A stretch of 64,000 nt of DNA from an uncultured Bacilli bacterium. GTDB lineage: Bacteria > Bacillota_I > Bacilli_A > RF39 > UBA660. The translations under genes and the position numbers were made by a program. The first letter of the stretch is position 1, and each line of letters starts with the position of its first letter. Of this stretch, positions 1 to 8,962 are shown one piece after another. The stretch lies in NCBI GenBank assembly GCA_934087065.1, contig CAKOIS010000002.1, positions 59,712-123,711 on the forward strand. The letters are read 5' to 3'. The notes under the pieces were generated by a model. That model was not told where the DNA came from, ran no database searches, and was given only the letters and a program-made list of their open reading frames with translations.

Positions 1-250
1 CATTAGTAAATTTGAAAACAAAGAATTAGTAAGTAAAATTGAAGAAACTGATGATGAGGTTAAGGTATATATTGGTACAGAAACTTCACTAGATGATAAC
101 GTTACTGTTATTAAAACTAAGTATAAAGCACTTGGTAAAGTTGGAACTCTTGCAATAATCGGGCCTAAGAGAATGGACTATGAAAGAGTATTAAACTTAC
201 TTGAATATATAAAAAGTGAGATAGAAAAGAAAGGTGGCAGTAATGAATAA
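1..250 (+). CDS. hrcA: Heat-inducible repressor HrcA, C-terminal fragment
   Basis: Open from the window edge in the frame beginning at base 2 to a TAA at 248-250. About 82 C-terminal residues are visible, including a V-Y-I-G-T-E segment and the G-P-K-R-M-D-Y motif near the end, both typical of HrcA, which represses class I heat-shock operons through the CIRCE element. The CIRCE site itself would lie upstream, outside the window; I see no copy inside it. It overlaps grpE by 8 bases, as expected for the first gene of the hrcA-grpE-dnaK-dnaJ operon. Confidence 0.9.
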   Translation, partial: ISKFENKELVSKIEETDDEVKVYIGTETSLDDNVTVIKTKYKALGKVGTLAIIGPKRMDYERVLNLLEYIKSEIEKKGGSNE

Positions 251-755
251 CGAGAGTAAAAAGAGTAAACCTAAAAAAGAAAACAAAAATGAAAAACTGT
301 ATAATGAAATAAATGAACTTAAAGAAAAGGTTAGTTTATTAGAAGATAAAAACAAAAGAACTCAAGCAGAATTCATTAATTATATGACAAGAACTGATAA
401 AGAAAAAGCAAGTCTCTTAAAATATGATGGAGAAAAGCTAATTAAAAAGATCTTAGATGTAACTGATGACTTTGAACGAGCAATAATGATGGATGATAAT
501 GATTTATCTGATGAAGTGAGTAATTTCTTAAAAGGTTTTAAAATGATTTATACAAGACTTATTGGTTTACTAGATGAAATGGAAGTAAAACCAATTGATG
601 TTGAAGGTAAAGAGTTTGACCCTAGTATTTCTGAAGCAGTACTAACTGAACATGATGAAACTAAACCTGAAAATGTAGTTTTAGAAGTATTAAAGAAAGG
701 ATATACTTATAAGGATAAACTTGTAAGGCCAGCAATGGTAAAGGTAAATAAGTAA
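243..755 (+). CDS. grpE: Nucleotide exchange factor GrpE
   Basis: 170 residues. GrpE releases ADP from DnaK in the cytoplasmic Hsp70 cycle. The N-terminal third is charged and coiled-coil-like (about residues 15-60). The C-terminal beta domain carries the family signature around G-Y-T-Y-K-D-K-L-V-R-P-A-M-V-K-V. I chose ATG 243 over GTG 234 because AGGTGG at 232-237 is well spaced for 243. It overlaps the hrcA stop, and its own TAA overlaps the next start (TAATG), suggesting translational coupling. Confidence 0.95.
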   Translation: MNNESKKSKPKKENKNEKLYNEINELKEKVSLLEDKNKRTQAEFINYMTRTDKEKASLLKYDGEKLIKKILDVTDDFERAIMMDDNDLSDEVSNFLKGFKMIYTRLIGLLDEMEVKPIDVEGKEFDPSISEAVLTEHDETKPENVVLEVLKKGYTYKDKLVRPAMVKVNK

Positions 756-1039
756 TGGACAAAAAAGACATTATGAGAACTCTGTTGTTTCCTGAGTTTG
801 TTAAAAATTCTTGTTTAATAGAAGATATTAATAAAGATAATAATGATTTTGATAAGCTATATAGTAATGCAAAATTAGATTTAATGGTGTATGTTGTATG
901 CTTAGAAAATGATGGTAAAACAGATGAAGAAATAATAGAAGAAGTAACTAGTTATAATAAGAGTAAACATTTTAATGGTTTAGATGAAATAACTAGAACT
1001 AATTTAATTAAAAGTACATTAAAAACACTTAAGAGGTAG
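755..1039 (+). CDS. Unknown small protein in the grpE-dnaK interval
   Basis: 94 residues, acidic, predicted mostly helical, no signal peptide or membrane segment. Its ATG overlaps the grpE stop by one base, so it is almost certainly translated from the heat-shock transcript. I do not recognise the family. The middle (N-D-G-K-T-D-E-E-I-I-E-E-V) resembles the middle of the next gene product (N-N-G-Y-T-M-D-E-I-L-K-L-I-E-E), so the two may be diverged copies. A chaperone-linked role is suggested only by position. Confidence 0.75.
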   Translation: MDKKDIMRTLLFPEFVKNSCLIEDINKDNNDFDKLYSNAKLDLMVYVVCLENDGKTDEEIIEEVTSYNKSKHFNGLDEITRTNLIKSTLKTLKR

Positions 1040-1042
1040 TTT

Positions 1043-1330
1043 ATGGATAATATTTATAAGTTTTTATTGTTTGGTGGTATGATTGGTCCTTATACAATGA
1101 GTATAGAAGAGTTATACTACTTAAATAAAGATGAAGTAAGAGACATGAGTATAGGGTTACTTCTTGAAATGAGAGAACTTAAAAATAACGGATATACTAT
1201 GGATGAAATACTTAAACTTATTGAAGAATGTTTTCCATTAAAAGACTTTAAAAGTGATGAAAGCGACTTTTTAAAGAAAGACGCGATAAAAAATTTAAAA
1301 ATAATATATAGAAAAGAGAGGAATGATTAA
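1043..1330 (+). CDS. Unknown small protein upstream of dnaK
   Basis: 95 residues, 3 bases after the previous gene and 2 bases before dnaK. AAGAGG just upstream can serve as ribosome site. Helical and charged with a slightly hydrophobic N-terminus, no clear membrane span. No family recognised. It shares a weak central helix pattern with the preceding protein. The usual operon runs grpE directly into dnaK, so this pair is a lineage-specific insertion. Confidence 0.72.
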   Translation: MDNIYKFLLFGGMIGPYTMSIEELYYLNKDEVRDMSIGLLLEMRELKNNGYTMDEILKLIEECFPLKDFKSDESDFLKKDAIKNLKIIYRKERND

Positions 1331-1332
1331 TT

Positions 1333-3165
1333 ATGAGTAAAATTATAGGAATAGACCTTGGTACTACAAACTCATGTGTTGCAGTATTAGAAGGTGGTAA
1401 AGCAAGCGTTATTACAAACGCTGAAGGAGAAAGAACTACACCAAGTGTAGTAAGTTATAAGAATGGAGAAATTAAAGTAGGTACTGTTGCTAAAAACGAA
1501 GCTATTACTAGTAGTGACGTTGTAAGAAGTAACAAGAGATATATAGGAACAGACCATAAATTCCATGTAAATGGAAAAGATGTAACATCAGTAGAAGTAA
1601 GTGCCCAAATTCTTATGAAATTAAAGAAAGATGCTGAAGCTTATTTAAATGATAAAGTTACAAAAGCAGTTATTACTGTTCCAGCATACTTTAATGATGC
1701 ACAAAGACAAGCTACAAAAGACGCTGGTAAAGTAGCAGGCTTAGAAGTAGAAAGAATAATAAACGAGCCTACAGCTGCTGCTATTGCTTATGGAATTGAC
1801 AAACAAGACAAGAATCAAAAGATATTAGTATACGATTTAGGTGGAGGAACATTCGATGTATCTGTTCTAGAAATAGGTGATGGAGTGTATGAAGTACTTG
1901 CTACAGCTGGTAATAATAAACTAGGAGGAGACGATTTCGACCAAAGAGTAATTGATTACTTAGTAGAAGAATTCAAAAAAGCAAATGGAATAGATTTAAG
2001 TACAGATAAACTAGCTCTTCAAAGATTAAAAGATGCTGCAGAGAAAGCTAAGAAAGACTTAAGTAGTGCTGTTACAACTAATATTAGTTTACCATTTATT
2101 ACACAAGGTGCTAATGGTCCACTACATTTAGATGTTACATTAACAAGAGCTAAATTTGAAGATTTAATTAGAGATTTAGTAGAAAGTACAACTAAACAAG
2201 TAAAAGATGCTTTAAAAGAAGCTAACCTTAGTTCAAGTGACTTAGATAAAGTATTACTTGTAGGTGGTTCAACACGTATTCCATGTGTACAAGAACTTGT
2301 TAAACGTGAAACTGGTAAAGAACCAAGTAAAGAAGTTAATCCAGATGAAGTAGTTGCAATGGGTGCTGCTATACAAGGTGGAGTTTTAACTGGTGAAGTT
2401 GAAGACTTAGTACTACTTGATGTTACACCACTAAGTTTAGGTATTGAGACACTTGGTAATGTGATGACTGTATTAATTCCAAGAAATACAACAATTCCAA
2501 CAACAAAGAGTCAAGTATTTAGTACAGCCGTAGATAATCAACCTGCAGTAGATATTCATATCTTACAAGGTGAAAGACCAATGGCAGCTGATAATAAAAC
2601 TCTTGGAAGATTCCAACTTTCAGATATCCCACCAGCACCAAGAGGTGTACCACAAATTGAAGTATCATTTGATATAGATGCTAACGGAATAGTTAATGTT
2701 AAAGCAAAAGATTTAGGTACAAATAAAGAACAAAAGATAACTATTACTTCAAGTACTAACCTTACTGAAGAAGAAATAGATAAGATGATGAAAGAAGCTG
2801 AAGCAAATAAAGAAGCAGATGCTAAACGTAAAGAAGAAGCTGAAGTTAAAAATGAAACTGAACAAATGATATTTACTGCTGAAAAAGCTATTAAAGATTT
2901 AGGGGATAAAGTAACTGAAAGTGAAAAAACTGAAATTAATGAGTTAATAGATGCTGCTAAGAAAGCTATGGAAGGCTTAAACGTTGAAGAAATCAAAGCT
3001 GCAAAAGACAAACTTGCTGAAAAGGCTATGGCATTAAGTTCTAGAGTATATGAGGAAGCTGCTAAAGCACAACAAGCACAAGCTGGAAATAATGCTGAAC
3101 AAACAACTAGCGAAAATACAAGTAAAGACGACAATATAAAAGAAGCAAACTTTGAAGAAAAATAA
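1333..3165 (+). CDS. dnaK: Chaperone DnaK (Hsp70)
   Basis: 610 residues, normal length for the family. ATP-driven cytoplasmic foldase working with DnaJ and GrpE. Visible motifs: phosphate 1 loop G-I-D-L-G-T-T-N-S at the N-terminus, phosphate 2 loop Y-D-L-G-G-G-T-F-D near residue 167, adenosine motif G-G-S-T-R-I-P near 310, then the substrate-binding domain (about 365-510) and a charged helical lid rich in Ala, Glu and Lys ending in E-E-K. Start ATG 1333 follows a GAGAGGA ribosome site. Two unknown genes separate it from grpE. Confidence 0.98.
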   Translation: MSKIIGIDLGTTNSCVAVLEGGKASVITNAEGERTTPSVVSYKNGEIKVGTVAKNEAITSSDVVRSNKRYIGTDHKFHVNGKDVTSVEVSAQILMKLKKDAEAYLNDKVTKAVITVPAYFNDAQRQATKDAGKVAGLEVERIINEPTAAAIAYGIDKQDKNQKILVYDLGGGTFDVSVLEIGDGVYEVLATAGNNKLGGDDFDQRVIDYLVEEFKKANGIDLSTDKLALQRLKDAAEKAKKDLSSAVTTNISLPFITQGANGPLHLDVTLTRAKFEDLIRDLVESTTKQVKDALKEANLSSSDLDKVLLVGGSTRIPCVQELVKRETGKEPSKEVNPDEVVAMGAAIQGGVLTGEVEDLVLLDVTPLSLGIETLGNVMTVLIPRNTTIPTTKSQVFSTAVDNQPAVDIHILQGERPMAADNKTLGRFQLSDIPPAPRGVPQIEVSFDIDANGIVNVKAKDLGTNKEQKITITSSTNLTEEEIDKMMKEAEANKEADAKRKEEAEVKNETEQMIFTAEKAIKDLGDKVTESEKTEINELIDAAKKAMEGLNVEEIKAAKDKLAEKAMALSSRVYEEAAKAQQAQAGNNAEQTTSENTSKDDNIKEANFEEK

Positions 3166-3173
3166 TTATTGAA

Positions 3174-3201
3174 AGTAGGCTAGTAAAATAACTAGTCTAC
3201 T
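3174..3201 (+). terminator. Hairpin between dnaK and dnaJ
   Basis: An 11-bp stem (3174-3184 with 3191-3201, one G-T wobble, 6-base loop) followed by only a weak T-rich tail. It probably acts as a partial terminator or RNA processing/stability element lowering dnaJ relative to dnaK. No promoter is obvious between it and dnaJ. Confidence 0.6.
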
Positions 3202-3227
3202 TATTCTTGAATAAAGAAGGAGTACGT

Positions 3228-4358
3228 ATGAATAAAAGAGATTACTATGAAGTATTAGGTGTTAGTAAAGATGCTTCAGCTGACGAAATTAAAAGTGCTT
3301 TTAGACGTCTTGCAAAAAAATACCATCCAGATGTATGTAAAGAAGAAGGTGGCGCTGAAAAGTTTAAAGAAGCACAAGAAGCTTATGCAGTATTAAGTAA
3401 CCCTACAGAAAGAGCAAAATATGATAAATACGGCTTTAATGCATTTGATAACCCAGGAGCTAATGGAGGTCGTGGTGGATACGATTTTAGTGGTTTTGAT
3501 TTTTCAGATATATTTGAAGATATGTTTGGAGGAAGAGACTTCTCTTCATTTAGCTGGGGAGACTTATTTGGTGGAAGCTCTAGAGCAGATAGACCATCAC
3601 ATGGTAGCGACTTACTTTATAGCATGAAAGTTGACTTTATGGAAGCAGCTCTTGGTACTAAAAAAGACATAACTTTAGATGTAGTTGAAAATTGTCCTGA
3701 TTGTAACGGCATAGGTGGGTTTGATAAAACTACTTGTCCAGACTGTGGTGGTAAAGGAGTAGTAAACAAAACTCAAACTTCACTTTTCGGTCAAATCATG
3801 ACAAGAGTGACATGTTCTACTTGTGGTGGTAAAGGATATACTTTCAAAACTAAATGTAAAGCATGTGGTGGTAAAGGAAGATACAAACAAAGAAAAACAT
3901 ATACTGTTGAAGTTCCAAAAGGCGTTGATACTGGAGACAGAGTTCGTATGAGTGGTAAAGGCGAGCCTGGTAAAAATGGCGGAGCTAATGGAGACTTATA
4001 TATTGAGTTTACAGTTTCAGATAGTTCTCTATACAAAAGAGAAAAAGACGACTTATATATGGATGTACCAGTTACTATTACTGAACTTGTTTTAGGCGGA
4101 AAGAAAACTATTAAAACACTTGACGGGGAAATAGAACTTAAAATACCATCAGGTAGTCAAACAGGAGATGTGTTAAGAGCTAAAGGAAAAGGTATGACTA
4201 ACGTAAGAACTGGCCGAGTAGGAGACTTATATTTAGTGCTTAACTTATATTTGCCAACTAAACTTACAAGAGAGCAAAAAGATTTATTTGAAGAATTAGC
4301 TAAAACAGATTTAACTAATAATGATGCTTTTAAAAAATTTGATAAAATGAATAGGTAA
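3228..4358 (+). CDS. dnaJ: Co-chaperone DnaJ (Hsp40)
   Basis: 376 residues. Stimulates DnaK ATPase and delivers substrates. J domain in residues 1-68 with the H-P-D triad in K-Y-H-P-D; Gly/Phe-rich linker to about 125; four zinc-binding C-x-x-C-x-G-x-G repeats from about residue 155 to 218; then the C-terminal substrate and dimerisation domains. Start ATG 3228 has AAGGAG at 3217-3222; the upstream in-frame TTG 3207 lacks a ribosome site. Last gene of the heat-shock operon. Confidence 0.97.
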   Translation: MNKRDYYEVLGVSKDASADEIKSAFRRLAKKYHPDVCKEEGGAEKFKEAQEAYAVLSNPTERAKYDKYGFNAFDNPGANGGRGGYDFSGFDFSDIFEDMFGGRDFSSFSWGDLFGGSSRADRPSHGSDLLYSMKVDFMEAALGTKKDITLDVVENCPDCNGIGGFDKTTCPDCGGKGVVNKTQTSLFGQIMTRVTCSTCGGKGYTFKTKCKACGGKGRYKQRKTYTVEVPKGVDTGDRVRMSGKGEPGKNGGANGDLYIEFTVSDSSLYKREKDDLYMDVPVTITELVLGGKKTIKTLDGEIELKIPSGSQTGDVLRAKGKGMTNVRTGRVGDLYLVLNLYLPTKLTREQKDLFEELAKTDLTNNDAFKKFDKMNR

Positions 4359-4385
4359 ATTTTAATGTTTACCTATTTATTTTTA
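4350..4385 (+). terminator. Intrinsic terminator after dnaJ
   Basis: Perfect 10-bp stem (4350-4359 with 4368-4377, 8-base loop) followed by TATTTTT. The dnaJ stop codon lies in the left arm. It closes the heat-shock operon. Confidence 0.85.
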
Positions 4386-4479
4386 AGGTTGTGCATAAAT
4401 GATTGAGTATAATTGTATTTATTTAGTTACCTAGTATAAACTTAGATAAATGTCAATACTTTTATTTAAGTTTTTTAAT

Positions 4480-4488
4480 TGTTATAAT
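4480..4488 (+). promoter_or_regulatory. Extended -10 promoter for polC
   Basis: TGTTATAAT matches the extended -10 pattern (TG-n-TATAAT) and lies about 20 bases before the polC start. No good -35 hexamer is present, which fits extended -10 promoters. Confidence 0.55.
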
Positions 4489-4508
4489 AGTTAAGAAGGT
4501 GTATTAGT

Positions 4509-7500
4509 ATGGATAGTAAATTGGTGAGGTTTTTTAATAAGATTGGACTTAAAGAAGAAGAGTATTCTTGTTTTAGTGGTGCTAAACTAGAGAATGTTAT
4601 AGTAGACAACAACGACCAAAGTTGGTCTTTATATATCAGTTTAGACAAAATGATAGATGTTAATACTTTTAATTTATTATGCACTAAAAGTGAAAACATT
4701 AAAGAAACTAGAAGAATATACTTCATTTTTAAACATGCTACAGATGAATATATTAACGATTACGTTAATTACATATTTAAAATATATCAAGAAAAATGTC
4801 CTATGTTAAGTGGAGTATCAAATGAAGATATAACTATAAATGAAAACATAATAAATATTAAAGTAACGAGTAAAAGTGAAGAAGAAAAGATAAATACTAT
4901 AAAACCTAAACTAATTGAATTCATGAGTAGGATGGGATACCTTAATTTGAAATTAGTGCCTATACTAGACGAAGAAAAGCAAAAAGAAGTAACAGAAATG
5001 CTTAAGCAAAAAGACTATAAAATGGAAGAAGTGAACATTGGCAAAAAAGAAAGTACATTAATAATTGGTAACGAAATAAAAGGAAAACCGCTTGAACTTA
5101 AAAACATAATTGCTGAAATGAGTGACGTTGTAGTTGAAGTGTTTGTTTTTGGTGTAGAACTTAAGGAAACTGCTAAAGGTTTCAACATAATTACATATAA
5201 AATAAGTGATTACTCTGATAGTTTGTTTGCAAAAATATTTACTAAAGATAAAGAAATTACTAAGACTTTAATGAAAAGGGTTACTGAAAGCTCTTGGTAT
5301 AAAATGAGAGGTTATGTTAAAAATGATAGTTTTTCAGGAGAGTTAGTGTTTAATATAAGAGATATTGAAACGTTTGATAGAAATACTGTTAAAAGGGTAG
5401 ATGAAGCAGAAGTTAAAAGAGTGGAGTTACACTGTCATACTACTATGAGTCAAATGGACGGTTTAATTGAGCCTAAGAAATTACTTAAAAAAGTAAGAAG
5501 TTTAGGTATGAGGGGTATTGGTATAACTGATAAAAATGGTATACAATGTTTTCCTAAAGTATATAAAGCTAAAGAAGACTTGGAAGTATATTTTGGTGTA
5601 GAACTTTTTGTAGTAGATGATGAAGTGTTAATAATAAATAAAGATAGTGATTATCCACTACTAGAGAGTACATACGTTGTATTTGATACAGAAACAACCG
5701 GTTTTAATGCTGCAGCTGGAGACCAAATGATAGAAATAGGTGCTGTTAAAATTAAAAATGGTGAAATTATTGATAGATTTGATGAATTAATTAATCCTGG
5801 AATTAATTTAAGAAGTGAAATAGTTAATTTAACTAATATAACTGATGAGATGTTAAAGGATAAAGATAATGAAGAAAATGTAACTAAGAGATTTAAAGAA
5901 TGGATTAGTGACTTACCTATGGTCGCACAAAATGCTAGATTTGATATATCATTTATGGAAAGTGCTTATAAAAAGTATAATTTAGGGGAATTTTCTAATG
6001 TAGTAATTGATACTATGGAAATAAGTAAAGCACAAAACCCTGATAGTGCAAAACATAATTTAACAGCATTATCTAAAAGATATGGAGTACATTTTGATGA
6101 GTCAGGCCATCACCGTGCAGACTATGATGCTGAAGGGACAGCGTTAGTATTCTGGAAAATGATAGCTAATTTAGGAAGTAACTATAAAACAATAAGTGAT
6201 TTAAGAAATATGGTTGATCCAACTTTAGCTTTTAAAAATAATAGACCTTACCATTTAACTTGTTATGCAATTAATAATATAGGACTTAGAAATATGTTTC
6301 AAATAATAAGTTATGCTACAACTGAGTATTTCTATAAAACTCCTAGAACACCTAAAAGTTTGCTTAATAAATTTAGAGATGGATTGATATTAGGTTCAGG
6401 GTGTGTGTTTGGTGAAGTATTTGAAGCAGCTAAGAGAAATACTGAAGAAGAGTTAATGGAAATTATGAAGTATTATGACTTTATAGAAATAAATCCACCT
6501 AGTATAATGGAATTTTTAGTTGAAAGTGGAGAAGTGTCTAGTAAGAGTGACTTGTATGCTTTAATTAATAAGATTATAAGATGTGCTGATAAAATAGGAA
6601 AAATGGTTGTAGCAACGGGAGACGTGCATACACTTGACCCGGAAGACAATATATATAGAGAAATACTTGTTAGAACTAAACAAGCAGGAGGAGGATTACA
6701 TCCCTTAAATAAACCTAGTATTAAAACTATACCTAATGCATACTTAATGACTACTAATGAAATGTTAAAAGAGTTTGACTTTTTACCTGAAGAAAAGGCT
6801 TATGAAATAGTAGTAACTAACTCTAATAAAGTTGCTGATATGTTTGGTACAGTAGAAATTGTCAAACCTGGACTTAACCCACCTAGAATGGAAAACTCAG
6901 TTCAAATAATAAAAGATACAGTTTATGGAAATGCTCATAGGTTGTATGGAAAAGAGCTTCCTGAGATAATCGCAACAAGACTTGATAAAGAGCTTACCGG
7001 TATTATAAATGGTGGATACGATGTTATTTATTTGATCGCACAAAGACTAGTTGAAAACTCAAATGCACATGGTTATATAGTAGGATCTCGTGGTAGTGTA
7101 GGATCATCGTTGGTTGCAACATTCTGTGGTATTACTGAAGTTAATCCACTTCCTCCACATTATGTGTGTCCTAATTGTAAAAAGAGTTTATTTAATATAG
7201 ACGGAGTTCCATTAGTAAACGACTATGACTCTGGTTTTGACCTTCCAGAAAGAACTTGCGAATGTGGTACTCTTATGAAAAGACAAGGACAAAATATTCC
7301 ATTTGAAACATTCTTAGGATTTAATGCTGATAAAACACCAGATATAGACCTTAACTTTAGTGGAGAATATCAAGCTGAAGCTCATAACTATACAAAAGTA
7401 TTGTTTGGTGAAAAGAATGTATATCGTGCTGGAACGGTTTCAACTATTGCTGAAAAAACAGCATATGGTTTTGTTAAAGGGTATGCTGAAGACAAAGGTA

Positions 7501-8789
7501 TTACTATGAGAAGATGTGAAATTGAACGTCTTGCAAAAGGTATTACAGGTATTAAAAGAACTAGTGGACAACACCCTGGAGGAATTATTGTTATACCTGA
7601 CTATAAAGATGTATTTGATTTTACACCATACCAATATCCTGCTGAAAATACAGAAGCAGCTTGGTTTACAACACACTTTGAGTTCCATGATATTGAAGAA
7701 AACGTACTTAAACTAGATATACTTGGACACGATGATCCGACTGTATTAAAGTATTTAAGTGACGATGTTAAAATAGATATAAATGATATACCATTAGATG
7801 ATAGAGGAGTAATAAGCTTGTTTAATAGTCCTGAAGCCTTAGGAGTTACTAGAGAACAAATTAAATGTTACTCTGGCACTCTTGGTGTACCAGAATTTGG
7901 TACAAACTTTGTAATAAACATGCTTCAAGAAATTAAGCCACAGAAGTTTGCAGACTTAATTAAGATATCAGGATTATCTCATGGTACTGATGTTTGGAAT
8001 GGTAATGCTAGAGACTTAATACTTGATGGAACTTGCGAATTTTCTAAAGTAATTGGGTGTCGTGATGATATAATGAACTACTTTATATCTTGTGGAATTG
8101 ATAAAGGCAAATCATTTAAAATGAGTGAGTTTATTCGTAAAGGTAAAGTAGGAAAAGAACCTGAAAAATGGGTTGAATATAAGGCCCTTCTTAATGAGCA
8201 TAAAGTACCAGAGTGGTATATCAAGTCTTGTGAAAAAATTAAGTACATGTTTCCTAAAGCTCATGCTGCTGCTTATGTTATCAATGGTATAAGAGTTGCT
8301 TGGTTTAAGTTGTATCATCCAATATATTACTATAGAGTCTACCTAAGTATTCGTGAGCATTCATTTGATATAAATGCAATGAAAAATGGTTTAAACTCTG
8401 TAAAAGCACAAATAGAACTTTTAGAGAGCAAAGGATTTGATAGATCTAACAAAGAAGAAGATACATTATCAAGTTTATATATGTGTAACGAAATGATAGA
8501 AAGAGGTTTCTATTTTACAAATATTAGTATTACTGAAAGTGATGCTTTGATGTTTAAAGTTACACCTGATAAAAAAGGACTTATTCCACCATTTATAGCG
8601 CTTGATGGAATGGGAGATGTTGCTGCAAAGAAAATTGTTGAAGAAAGAAATAAAGGCGCTTTTGTAAGTATTGAAGATTTACAGATGAGAGGCAAAGTCA
8701 GTCAAGCATTAATTGATAAACTTAGGGGACTTGGTGCACTTGATGATATGCCTGAGAGCAGCCAATTATCTCTTGACTTATTCATGTAG
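4509..8789 (+). CDS. polC: DNA polymerase III alpha subunit, PolC type
   Basis: 1426 residues, the usual PolC length. Main replicative polymerase of low-GC Gram-positives. Order: N-terminal and OB regions (to about 300), PHP domain starting V-E-L-H-C-H-T near 306, an inserted DEDDh proofreading exonuclease (V-F-D-T-E-T-T-G near 391 to H-R-A-D-Y-D-A-E-G near 534), a zinc-binding C-P-N-C...C-E-C-G pair near 888-920, the polymerase core with P-D-I-D-L-N-F near 945, and C-terminal helix-hairpin-helix residues. Start ATG 4509 follows AGAAGGTG. Transcribed alone from the extended -10 site. Confidence 0.98.
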   Translation: MDSKLVRFFNKIGLKEEEYSCFSGAKLENVIVDNNDQSWSLYISLDKMIDVNTFNLLCTKSENIKETRRIYFIFKHATDEYINDYVNYIFKIYQEKCPMLSGVSNEDITINENIINIKVTSKSEEEKINTIKPKLIEFMSRMGYLNLKLVPILDEEKQKEVTEMLKQKDYKMEEVNIGKKESTLIIGNEIKGKPLELKNIIAEMSDVVVEVFVFGVELKETAKGFNIITYKISDYSDSLFAKIFTKDKEITKTLMKRVTESSWYKMRGYVKNDSFSGELVFNIRDIETFDRNTVKRVDEAEVKRVELHCHTTMSQMDGLIEPKKLLKKVRSLGMRGIGITDKNGIQCFPKVYKAKEDLEVYFGVELFVVDDEVLIINKDSDYPLLESTYVVFDTETTGFNAAAGDQMIEIGAVKIKNGEIIDRFDELINPGINLRSEIVNLTNITDEMLKDKDNEENVTKRFKEWISDLPMVAQNARFDISFMESAYKKYNLGEFSNVVIDTMEISKAQNPDSAKHNLTALSKRYGVHFDESGHHRADYDAEGTALVFWKMIANLGSNYKTISDLRNMVDPTLAFKNNRPYHLTCYAINNIGLRNMFQIISYATTEYFYKTPRTPKSLLNKFRDGLILGSGCVFGEVFEAAKRNTEEELMEIMKYYDFIEINPPSIMEFLVESGEVSSKSDLYALINKIIRCADKIGKMVVATGDVHTLDPEDNIYREILVRTKQAGGGLHPLNKPSIKTIPNAYLMTTNEMLKEFDFLPEEKAYEIVVTNSNKVADMFGTVEIVKPGLNPPRMENSVQIIKDTVYGNAHRLYGKELPEIIATRLDKELTGIINGGYDVIYLIAQRLVENSNAHGYIVGSRGSVGSSLVATFCGITEVNPLPPHYVCPNCKKSLFNIDGVPLVNDYDSGFDLPERTCECGTLMKRQGQNIPFETFLGFNADKTPDIDLNFSGEYQAEAHNYTKVLFGEKNVYRAGTVSTIAEKTAYGFVKGYAEDKGITMRRCEIERLAKGITGIKRTSGQHPGGIIVIPDYKDVFDFTPYQYPAENTEAAWFTTHFEFHDIEENVLKLDILGHDDPTVLKYLSDDVKIDINDIPLDDRGVISLFNSPEALGVTREQIKCYSGTLGVPEFGTNFVINMLQEIKPQKFADLIKISGLSHGTDVWNGNARDLILDGTCEFSKVIGCRDDIMNYFISCGIDKGKSFKMSEFIRKGKVGKEPEKWVEYKALLNEHKVPEWYIKSCEKIKYMFPKAHAAAYVINGIRVAWFKLYHPIYYYRVYLSIREHSFDINAMKNGLNSVKAQIELLESKGFDRSNKEEDTLSSLYMCNEMIERGFYFTNISITESDALMFKVTPDKKGLIPPFIALDGMGDVAAKKIVEERNKGAFVSIEDLQMRGKVSQALIDKLRGLGALDDMPESSQLSLDLFM

Positions 8790-8802
8790 TTTGTGCTACA
8801 AT
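8773..8802 (+). promoter_or_regulatory. Promoter inside the 3' end of polC
   Basis: TTGACT (8773-8778), 18-base spacer, TACAAT (8797-8802). The predicted start near 8809 lies directly before the hairpin at 8811, so the transcript would be only about 45 bases unless the hairpin is read through toward holA. Confidence 0.45.
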
Positions 8803-8810
8803 TCTTACAT

Positions 8811-8852
8811 AAGAAGTGGTCCCGCCGTTAATCGGAGGGGTCACTTCTTTTA
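8811..8852 (+). terminator. Strong intrinsic terminator after polC
   Basis: 13-bp stem (8811-8823 with 8837-8849, two G-T wobbles) with a nested CCG/CGG hairpin in its loop, then TTTT. More GC-rich than its surroundings. Ends polC transcription. Confidence 0.88.
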
Positions 8853-8909
8853 AATTGTATTTTTATAATTAAAGTAAGGCACCTTATGAAAAAATTAAAA
8901 ACATCACTA

Positions 8910-8938
8910 TTGACAAACAAATGTGTTTGGTGTAAAAT
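8910..8938 (+). promoter_or_regulatory. Sigma-A promoter for holA
   Basis: TTGACA (8910-8915), 17-base spacer, TAAAAT (8933-8938), 24 bases before the chosen holA start. The spacer contains a short inverted repeat, CAAAC/GTTTG. Confidence 0.75.
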
Positions 8939-8962
8939 TATATATAGGTGGAGGTGAAGAGA

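Noticed and set aside
2556..3134. Long minus-strand frame of 192 codons opposite dnaK
   Set aside because: A shadow of dnaK: low-complexity Ser/Leu-rich translation, no ribosome site, and the opposite strand encodes a fully conserved Hsp70.
8811..8849. T-box-like tail (TGGTCCCGCC) in the terminator after polC
   Set aside because: The match to the T-box antiterminator motif is partial, there is no stem I or specifier region because polC coding sequence lies directly upstream, and the next gene is not amino-acid related.
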